DNA from: Flavobacterium sp. LC2016-23
Lineage (GTDB): Bacteria; Bacteroidota; Bacteroidia; Flavobacteriales; Flavobacteriaceae
NCBI RefSeq assembly: GCF_009674775.1
Contig: NZ_WKKE01000026.1
Location: 28,540-92,539, forward strand
DNA length: 64,000 nucleotides
Direction of reading: 5' to 3'
Part shown: positions 58,191-64,000 of the stretch, in pieces
Position numbering within the stretch: position 1 is the stretch's first letter
Layout of the letters: every line of letters begins with the position of its first letter
The notes under the pieces: generated by a model
Seen by the model: only the letters and a program-made list of their open reading frames with translations
Told to the model about the DNA's origin: nothing
Database searches by the model: none
Program-made: the position numbers and the translations under genes

Positions 58191-59639
58191 ATGAGCAAAA
58201 AAACTTTGTACCAAAAAGAAGTATCACTTCAAGTCGACCGAAGGAGAGCTGGTGTCGAATTAATTAAAATCATAAGTGATTTATGGTATGACAAATCCAT
58301 TGAAATGGTTTTATTCAAAAATCAATTATTGGATAAAAATGTCAGCGACATAATTAACTTGCATCAGTATGCAGGTGAATTTGTCGGCAAACCCATTACC
58401 ATTTTTGATTCTGTTGAAATAGCTCAGGTTATTTTATCATTAGATCTTCCTCCTGCAAAATTAGATTTAGGAAAATTAACGTACGAGTATCGTCTGGAAG
58501 ATGAAAAATATCCCGATGCCAGATATTTTGTTCTGGACAAATTGAAAAAAGCAAAATCATCAGAAGAAATTCAGCCAAAGGATGTTGTTCTGTATGGCTT
58601 TGGAAGAATCGGTCGATTATTAGCACGAGAGCTAATGTCAAAAACCGGAAAGGGAAATCAATTGCGTCTGAGAGCAATTGTAACCCGCGACACAAATGAT
58701 GTAAATAGTTTAGAGAAACGAGCTTCTTTATTACGCTATGATTCCATCCACGGAGATTTTCAGGGTTCCGTAACTACAGATCCAAAAAATAATGCTTTGA
58801 TCATCAATGGCACTACCGTTCATATGATTACGGCAAATGCACCGGAAGAAATAGATTACACACAATACGGAATAAATGACGCACTGGTAATTGACAATAC
58901 TGGCGTATTTACTACCGAAGCAGCTTTAAAAAGACATTTAACCTCAAATGGTGTCAGCAAAGTTTTACTAACAGCTCCCGGAAAAGGAGTTCCTAATATT
59001 GTTCATGGTGTTAATCACAGTGATTATAATCCGGATGAAATCAATATTTTTTCGGCAGCATCTTGTACTACAAATGCCATTACACCTGTTTTGAAAGCTA
59101 TTGAAGATACGCTCGGAGTTGTGAAAGGCCATTTGGAAACCATTCATGCGTATACTAACGATCAGAATTTAGTGGATAATATGCACAAAAAATACCGTCG
59201 TGGAAGGGCTGCTGCTTTAAATATGGTCATTACGGAAACCGGAGCGGGAAGTGCGGTCGCAAAAGCATTACCGTCTTTGGAAGGAAAATTAACCTCTAAT
59301 GCGATAAGAGTTCCCGTTCCAAACGGTTCACTGGTAGTCCTGAATTTAGAAGTAAAAAAAGCAACAAGTATAGCTGGAATTAATAAAATAATGAAAAAAT
59401 ACGCTCTGGAAGGAGAATTGGTAGAGCAGATTAAATATTCCCTAAACAATGAATTAGTTTCATCGGACATTGTTGGAACTTCCGCTCCATCCATTTATGA
59501 CAGCAATGCTACAATTGTGGCTAAAGACGGAAAGAGTATAGTGCTCTATATTTGGTACGATAACGAATATGGTTACAGCCATCAGGTGATCCGTTTAGCC
59601 AAGTATATTGCCAAAGTAAGACGCTTTACATATTATTAA
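58191..59639 (+). CDS. gap: Glyceraldehyde-3-phosphate dehydrogenase, long form
   Basis: Oxidises glyceraldehyde-3-phosphate to 1,3-bisphosphoglycerate with NAD(P). At 482 residues it is about 145 longer than usual. An N-terminal extension (1-130) with helices (GVELIKIISDLWYDKSIEMVLFKNQLLDKN) precedes the NAD fold GFGRIGR at 136-142. The catalytic Cys292 is in FSAASCTTNAITP, and RRGRAAALNMVITETGAGSAVAKALP follows. The end is WYDNEYGYSHQVIR (Glu-Tyr for the usual Glu-Thr). The role of the extension is unknown; I recall similar long forms in other Bacteroidetes. No other glycolysis gene is adjacent. Confidence 0.93.
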   Translation: MSKKTLYQKEVSLQVDRRRAGVELIKIISDLWYDKSIEMVLFKNQLLDKNVSDIINLHQYAGEFVGKPITIFDSVEIAQVILSLDLPPAKLDLGKLTYEYRLEDEKYPDARYFVLDKLKKAKSSEEIQPKDVVLYGFGRIGRLLARELMSKTGKGNQLRLRAIVTRDTNDVNSLEKRASLLRYDSIHGDFQGSVTTDPKNNALIINGTTVHMITANAPEEIDYTQYGINDALVIDNTGVFTTEAALKRHLTSNGVSKVLLTAPGKGVPNIVHGVNHSDYNPDEINIFSAASCTTNAITPVLKAIEDTLGVVKGHLETIHAYTNDQNLVDNMHKKYRRGRAAALNMVITETGAGSAVAKALPSLEGKLTSNAIRVPVPNGSLVVLNLEVKKATSIAGINKIMKKYALEGELVEQIKYSLNNELVSSDIVGTSAPSIYDSNATIVAKDGKSIVLYIWYDNEYGYSHQVIRLAKYIAKVRRFTYY

Positions 59640-59663
59640 TATAAACCAAAACCAATTATTGCT

Positions 59664-59696
59664 AAAAAACCATCAGATCTCCTGGTGGTTTTTTGT
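59664..59696. terminator. Bidirectional terminator after gap
   Basis: AAAAAACCATCAG pairs with CTGGTGGTTTTTT around a short loop, between the convergent gap and lrp-like genes. Confidence 0.87.
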
Positions 59697-59700
59697 TTTA

Positions 59701-60159
59701 TTAGATAGGCAAAACTGTTGTACTCTTCACTTCAGAAATCACAAAAACCGTATTGATCAGAGAAACTTCAGGTAAAACAGATAATTTTTTCTGATGAAAA
59801 TGATGATAGCTCTCCATATCCGGAATGATAATTTTAAGCATATAATCAAAGTTTCCGGAAACATAATTACATTCGACTACTTCAGGCAAATTCAAAATGG
59901 ACTGATTAAAACCTTCCGAAGTATCATACGTTTGTTTAGTCAAGGTAACCTGACAATAAACTGTGAGATTATTTCCTAATTTTTTCTTGTTTAAAATCGA
60001 CACATACTTCTCAATAACTCCCTCTTTTTCAAGACGTTTCACCCGATCATGAACCGGAGTTAAGGATAAATTGATCTTGTTTGCGATGTCTTTTAAGGTG
60101 TAGTGCGCATCTTCCTGCAAAAGACGTAGGATTTTTTTGTCAGTTTCATCTAAAGCCAT
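59701..60159 (-). CDS. Lrp/AsnC-family transcriptional regulator
   Basis: A 152-residue feast/famine regulator. The helix-turn-helix is DETDKKILRLLQEDAHYTLKDIANKINLSLTPVHDRVKRLEKEGVIEKY (residues 3-51). The ligand-binding RAM domain follows, with VVECNYVSGNFDYMLKIIIPD. It is divergent from the alanine dehydrogenase gene over 199 bases, so it probably controls ald in response to alanine or leucine, as in other bacteria. Confidence 0.94.
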   Translation of the reverse strand: MALDETDKKILRLLQEDAHYTLKDIANKINLSLTPVHDRVKRLEKEGVIEKYVSILNKKKLGNNLTVYCQVTLTKQTYDTSEGFNQSILNLPEVVECNYVSGNFDYMLKIIIPDMESYHHFHQKKLSVLPEVSLINTVFVISEVKSTTVLPI

Positions 60160-60202
60160 AACGAAAACGTTTTAAATTTTGATTGAAAATAAGTCTTTTT
60201 TT

Positions 60203-60234
60203 CTTTTTAGGAAGATAAAAACGTTTCTAAAAAG
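60203..60234. promoter_or_regulatory. Candidate Lrp operator between lrp and ald
   Basis: CTTTTTAG (60203-60210) and CTAAAAAG (60227-60234) form an 8-base inverted repeat with a 16-base gap containing ACGTTT. Only positional support; no proof of binding. Confidence 0.3.
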
Positions 60235-60314
60235 AATATTTTTCTGTAAAAGTACTGAATAAAATAATATTTTCTTATTTATCAGCGAATTATCAATAAT
60301 ATATTCTCTAACTG

Positions 60315-60322
60315 TAAATTTG
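60315..60322 (+). promoter_or_regulatory. -7 element of ald
   Basis: TAAATTTG matches TAnnTTTG, 37 bases before the ald ATG. Confidence 0.45.
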
Positions 60323-60358
60323 TAAAAAGAATTTCAAAAAACAAAAAAATATAACAAT

Positions 60359-61477
60359 ATGATAATAGGTGTTCCAAAAGAAATTAAGAATAACGAAAAT
60401 CGTGTCGCATTAACTCCAGCTGGTGTTTCTGAAATGAAAAAACACGGACATGTAGTTTACGTTCAGGCAACTGCAGGTTTAGGTAGTGGTTTTGCTGACA
60501 GTGAATATGCCGATGCGGGTGCAACAGTTTTGGCAACTATTGAAGAAGTATATGCTATTGCTGAAATGATTATTAAGGTAAAAGAGCCTATTGCTTCTGA
60601 ATATCCATTAATTAAAAAAGATCAATTACTTTTCACATACTTCCACTTTGCTTCCTCTGAGGAATTGACTCATGCTATGTTAGAAAGAGGAGCAGTTTGT
60701 TTAGCTTACGAAACTGTAGAAAAAGCAGATCGTAGTTTACCATTATTAGTTCCAATGTCTGAAGTTGCAGGTCGTATGGCCATTCAGCAGGGAGCGAAAT
60801 ACCTTGAAAAACCACTAAAAGGAAGAGGAATTCTTTTAGGAGGTGTTCCAGGTGTGCCACCGGCAAAAGTTTTAGTACTTGGTGGAGGAATCGTTGGAAC
60901 ACAGGCTGCAAAAATGGCTGCTGGTTTAGGAGCGCAAGTTACTATTATGGATTTAAGCTTGCCACGTTTACGTCAGTTAGATGATATTATGCCACCGAAT
61001 GTAAATACAGAAATGTCCAATCATTACAACATCACCAGAGCAATTGCAGATGCAGATTTAATTGTGGGTGCTGTTTTGATCCCAGGAGCAAAAGCACCTC
61101 ACCTGATTACTCGTGATATGCTAAAATTAATGCGTCCGGGAACTGTTGTTGTTGACGTAGCAGTAGATCAGGGCGGTTGTATTGAGACTTGTACTCCGAC
61201 AACTCACGAGAACCCGACTTTTATTATTGACGATATTGTTCACTACTGTGTCGCTAATATGCCAGGTGCTGTTCCTTACACCTCTACTTTAGCTTTAACA
61301 AATGCTACTTTACCATACGCATTGCAATTAGCAAACAAAGGATGGGAAAAAGCTTGTGCTGAAAATGAAGAATTGAAAAAGGGATTAAATGTTGCTAATG
61401 GAAAAATCCTTTACAAAGGAGTTGCTGAAGCTTGGAATCTTCCTTTTAACGAAGAATTAGTGTTAGCAAACGCATAG
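60359..61477 (+). CDS. ald: Alanine dehydrogenase
   Basis: Interconverts L-alanine and pyruvate with NAD+ and ammonia. The 372-residue protein starts MIIGVPKEIKNNENRVALTPAGVSEM, has LFTYFHFASSEELTHAMLERGAVCLAYETVE, the NAD motif VLVLGGGIVGTQAAKMAAGLGAQVTIMDLS, and VVDVAVDQGGCIETCTPTTHENPTF near 265. Length is exactly typical. Divergent from an Lrp-type regulator, its likely controller. A clear terminator follows. Confidence 0.97.
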   Translation: MIIGVPKEIKNNENRVALTPAGVSEMKKHGHVVYVQATAGLGSGFADSEYADAGATVLATIEEVYAIAEMIIKVKEPIASEYPLIKKDQLLFTYFHFASSEELTHAMLERGAVCLAYETVEKADRSLPLLVPMSEVAGRMAIQQGAKYLEKPLKGRGILLGGVPGVPPAKVLVLGGGIVGTQAAKMAAGLGAQVTIMDLSLPRLRQLDDIMPPNVNTEMSNHYNITRAIADADLIVGAVLIPGAKAPHLITRDMLKLMRPGTVVVDVAVDQGGCIETCTPTTHENPTFIIDDIVHYCVANMPGAVPYTSTLALTNATLPYALQLANKGWEKACAENEELKKGLNVANGKILYKGVAEAWNLPFNEELVLANA

Positions 61478-61516
61478 TGCTAACATTAAATAAGTGCTTA
61501 CTAAAACACTAAACTG

Positions 61517-61546
61517 AAAAGGCTTTTCAATTAAGAAAAGCCTTTT
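61517..61546. terminator. Terminator after ald
   Basis: AAAAGGCTTTTC (61517-61528) pairs with GAAAAGCCTTTT (61535-61546), then T-run; serves convergent ald and pafA. Confidence 0.87.
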
Positions 61547-61581
61547 TTTATATTACAGAAAACTTGTAAAACAGTTTTTTT

Positions 61582-63219
61582 TTATTTTTTAGCAGAAATG
61601 TTTTCTTTTTCATCTAAAACTTCCTGCAGTACTTTCGCTTCAGTACCATTAGGAAAAGAAACTTTTATTTTTTGAGCAATTGTTGGTGCAATTTCCGTTA
61701 TAGCCTTTTTATCATAAGATTCTCCCTTTTTGATGTGCCATCCGTAAAAAATTGCCGGAACATGTGTATCATAACTATAAGGTGTGCCGTGTGACGTTCC
61801 TGTCGTAGAATATTCGATATCTCCAGGCTTGTCAATAATAACTAAATCTCCATTTTGAGTTACATCATAACCTTTTGCAACAAAATTTAAGTAATAATCA
61901 TTTCCGGAATTAGCAAGTACTTCCTCTTCTGTATACACCTTTTTGACTTGTGGCTGCGCAAGTAAAAAATCTTTAAAAGCCTTTTTAACATTTATCAGAT
62001 CTAATCCTTTTTCTTTAATGATCTGCTTATTGAAGAATACATTAAAATTAGAATAGTTTAAAATCAAATCTACTCCAAAAGTTTTAACCGAGAAGTCCTG
62101 CATGCTTTGCTTAACGTCTTTTGAAGGATAATTATCAACATTATATTTATGATCTTTTAAGTAGATTACATTTTCAGCACCGGCATGATCAGCAGTCAGG
62201 AAAAGCAAATAATTATCTTTTCCAACCGTCTTATCCAGATAATTTAAAAAGTCGGCAATAGTTTGATCCAACCTCAGGTACGTATCCTGAAGCTCCATAG
62301 AACGAGGTCCAAGTAAATGACCTACATAATCTGTAGAAGAAAAGCTCACTGTCAGGAAATCGGTAATATTGTCCTTACCCAAACCTTCGTTTTCAACTGC
62401 TTTCTTGGCAAACTCTGCTAATAAATCGTTTCCATAAGGAGTAGCTCTCAAGATACCTGCATCATTTTTCTCATACATTTTTTTCAAATCATAAGGAAAA
62501 ACAGGTGCCGCACTACCGTACAATTTGCCTTCATATGGATTATTATCCGGAAGACTCTCATTATACGTATCTGCTGGTTTATACAAATCCCATCCTTTAT
62601 TGATATAAGGCAAATAATGCTTTTCATTATTAAACTGCGTAACCCAATCCGGCAGTTTATCTCCATAAAAAGTACTGGAAATAAAAGAACCTGTTTTACT
62701 ATACCAGAAAGCCCAGTTTGCAAAATGGCCTGCAGGCAATATGGCACCACGATCTTTTAGACTAATACCAATCACTTTTCCGGCAAAATTAGTCGCCATT
62801 CTTACTTCATCAGTAATAGTTGTACTCTGTAAGTTTTTAGGAGACATGGCGCCTTCCTCAACTGTACCATCTCCAAGGGTCTTAACAGATGCATCGTCGG
62901 TACAATACACGTCTTTACCCAGCGTTCTGCTAAACCATTCGTTACCTACAATTCCGTGTGTTGCAGGTGTAGTTCCTGTATAAATAGAAGCGTGTCCCGG
63001 AGCAGTATACGTTGGCATATAATTATAATGCATATTCTGAAAAGTATATCCATTATTCATCAGTCGCTTAAATCCATTTGGCGAAAAATCATCCGAAAAA
63101 CGATATAAATATTCCATTTTCATCTGATCTACCACAATACCTACCACCAACTTAGGGCGCTGTTGAGCACTTAGATTTGAAATAACAAACAATGTCAACA
63201 ATACAATACTTTTTTTCAT
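61582..63219 (-). CDS. pafA: PafA-type alkaline phosphatase
   Basis: A secreted phosphomonoesterase that hydrolyses phosphate esters outside the cell. With ATG 63219 it has 545 residues and a signal peptide (MKKSIVLLTLFVISNLSA, cut before QQRP). PafA residues are visible: the nucleophile Thr72 in PTYTAPGHASIY, Asn93 in GIVGNEW, and Lys156/Arg158 in ISLKDRGAILPAG, the phosphate-binding pair of the family. Metal-binding motifs are VDQMKMEYLYR, TADHAGAENV and STTGTSHGTPYSYDTHVPAIFYG. PafA in relatives is largely constitutive, not Pho-repressed. The frame extends 13 residues further but without a signal-like start. Confidence 0.95.
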   Translation of the reverse strand: MKKSIVLLTLFVISNLSAQQRPKLVVGIVVDQMKMEYLYRFSDDFSPNGFKRLMNNGYTFQNMHYNYMPTYTAPGHASIYTGTTPATHGIVGNEWFSRTLGKDVYCTDDASVKTLGDGTVEEGAMSPKNLQSTTITDEVRMATNFAGKVIGISLKDRGAILPAGHFANWAFWYSKTGSFISSTFYGDKLPDWVTQFNNEKHYLPYINKGWDLYKPADTYNESLPDNNPYEGKLYGSAAPVFPYDLKKMYEKNDAGILRATPYGNDLLAEFAKKAVENEGLGKDNITDFLTVSFSSTDYVGHLLGPRSMELQDTYLRLDQTIADFLNYLDKTVGKDNYLLFLTADHAGAENVIYLKDHKYNVDNYPSKDVKQSMQDFSVKTFGVDLILNYSNFNVFFNKQIIKEKGLDLINVKKAFKDFLLAQPQVKKVYTEEEVLANSGNDYYLNFVAKGYDVTQNGDLVIIDKPGDIEYSTTGTSHGTPYSYDTHVPAIFYGWHIKKGESYDKKAITEIAPTIAQKIKVSFPNGTEAKVLQEVLDEKENISAKK

Positions 63220-63348
63220 ATGTAAATTATAATATTTACTACAAAAATACAGATTCACATTTAGATAGGCTAACCGACTATAATTTAAAACCTAAAATTG
63301 ATTATAATTTAACAGAATCCCTTCATAGCAGATGATCACGTCTTATTT

Positions 63349-63470
63349 TTGGGCGTTTCCCTCTGGGCCGGGCTCTTCGCTAAATCTTTTGCGGGATTGG
63401 TTCAGGATGGCTTCGCCACAGGTTTAGTTTCCCCGCAAAAGGATACCGCTGCGATCCCTAACGCACTAAG
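63349..63470. repeat. Dispersed Flavobacteria intergenic element
   Basis: The sequence begins GGGCGTTTCCCTCTGGGCCGGGCTCTTCGC and ends GATCCCTAACGCA, ends I recall from a very common Bacteroidetes intergenic element. A perfect 10-base stem (CTTTTGCGGG 63386-63395 with CCCGCAAAAG 63432-63441) encloses GGCTTCGCC. A 70-codon ORF here is not convincing. The rest of 63220-63657 (outside the element and the rRNA terminator) has no gene. Confidence 0.65.
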
Positions 63471-63620
63471 GTTAAATACAAATTCCAATACTGATAAGCT
63501 ATCGGCACAAACTCCAAATTCCAATGCTTCACGTATAGCCCTTGCGAGCTTTGCGATTTAACGTCATTTTTAAAAACCTTTCGCGCACTTTGCGGTTAAA
63601 ACTGACAAAAGCCTTAAAAC

Positions 63621-63654
63621 AAAAAACCCCGTTTCGTTAGAAACAGGGTTTTAA
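63621..63654 (-). terminator. Terminator of the rRNA operon
   Basis: AAAACCCCGTTTC pairs with GAAACAGGGTTTT around TTA; on the minus strand a T-run follows it, just after 5S rRNA. Confidence 0.87.
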
Positions 63655-63657
63655 AAA

Positions 63658-63768
63658 GAAAGGCGACGACATACTCTCCCACATAACTGCAGTACCATCT
63701 GCGCAGGCGGGCTTAACTACTCTGTTCGGGATGGGAAGAGGTGAGCCCCGCCGCAATAACCACCTTAA
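63658..63768 (-). rRNA. rrf: 5S ribosomal RNA
   Basis: Read on the minus strand: AAGGTGGTTATTGCGGCGGGGC... with the conserved CCCATCCCGAACAGAG and AGTATGTCGTCGCCTTT ends, about 110 bases. It is the last RNA of the operon, with terminator 63621-63654 downstream. Confidence 0.95.
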
Positions 63769-63907
63769 GGTTGTTAGTTGTTGGTTTTTTTGTTGTTGGT
63801 TGATGGATTTCTCCAGCAACTATCAACTATGAACCATCAACTGCTCGCGTCGAGCAAATATCTTAACATACTGAGATAAAGAAAGTTTTTATTTTAGAAA
63901 GTTTCTC

Positions 63908-63927
63908 CCCCGCACCGAAGTGCGGGG
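63908..63927 (-). other. Stable UUCG hairpin in the 23S-5S spacer
   Basis: CCCCGCAC-CGAA-GTGCGGGG; on the rRNA strand this is an 8-bp G/C stem closed by C(UUCG)G. It lies just after the 23S 3' end and may protect or guide processing. Confidence 0.8.
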
Positions 63928-63935
63928 AAAAGGGT

Positions 63936-64000
63936 GTACATAAGCTTACGGATTATTAGTACTACTCGACTATGACATTACTGCCTTTACATCTATAGCC
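63936..64000 (-). rRNA. 23S ribosomal RNA, 3' end (partial)
   Basis: On the minus strand the sequence reads GGCTATAGATGTAAAGGCAG...GTCGAGTAGTACTAATAATCCGTAAGCTT, the known 3' end of 23S rRNA in this group. The exact mature end (about 63936) is estimated; the gene continues past the window edge. Confidence 0.9.

Noticed and set aside
63349..63561. A 70-codon open frame after pafA
   Set aside because: It is a translation of a dispersed non-coding element with a strong stem; composition and start are not gene-like.

Overview
The window is a chromosomal segment of a low-GC Bacteroidetes bacterium, most likely Flavobacterium or a close relative. Several things point that way. There are no Shine-Dalgarno sequences in front of the genes. 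Many genes have the Bacteroidetes -7 promoter element TAnnTTTG. Clade-typical genes are present: a PafA-type phosphatase, SusC/TonB plug-like proteins, a two-motif DnaJ, a zinc-ligand-free sirtuin, a long GAPDH and split mutA/mutB. Intergenic inverted repeats built from short repeated words are also characteristic. No phage, insertion sequence, CRISPR array or plasmid gene was seen.

Layout. 1-10.1 kb: truncated sirtuin, purB, a CPA2 cation/proton antiporter with two TrkA-C domains, a 1-Cys peroxiredoxin, MFS and AEC transporters, an Rrf2 regulator paired with an NAD(P)-binding protein (as in ywnA/ywnB), and meaB. 10.1-17.7 kb: a lipoprotein, an LTA-synthase-like sulfatase, a MATE exporter, a small outer-membrane-type protein, PPK2 and small unknowns. 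17.9-20.1 kb: the most unusual locus, an ECF sigma factor followed by a single-pass membrane protein ending in TonB-plug-like sequence and a secreted plug-only protein. 20.2-31.8 kb: LURP-one/scramblase-like protein, SDR, mtaB, GNAT and HAD enzymes, a minimal DEAD-like protein, an NtrC-type regulator without a DNA-binding domain, and a NatAB-like ABC exporter. 31.9-38.4 kb: grpE-dnaJ, tRNA-Trp, hisS, a MacB-like permease and prmC. 39-48.7 kb: ribD with a HAD gene, yigZ, dnaA, a low-molecular-weight phosphatase, an RsmI-like methylase, methionine aminotransferase, SDR, udk and a DivIC/FtsB-like protein. 48.7-52.3 kb: mutA-mutB, whose chaperone gene meaB lies 40 kb away. 52.3-56.4 kb: a cell-wall cluster (lytic transglycosylase-like protein, DUF2279, mltG, GNAT, dapF). 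56.5-63.2 kb: a DegP/HtrA protease, long GAPDH, an Lrp regulator divergent from ald, and pafA. 63.2-64 kb: the downstream end of an rRNA operon on the minus strand (5S and the 3' tip of 23S).

Most of the window is ordinary housekeeping. The non-coding part is richer than usual. At least a dozen gene ends carry hairpins made of tandem 7-10 base words (families such as GGTTCTGAG, CAGTTTTCAGTC, TTGGAATT, CACGAATT, TTAGATTG, GCTGTAAGCTG). Two further intervals look like larger dispersed Flavobacteria elements. Protein functions come from recognised motifs and family memory. No database search was run.
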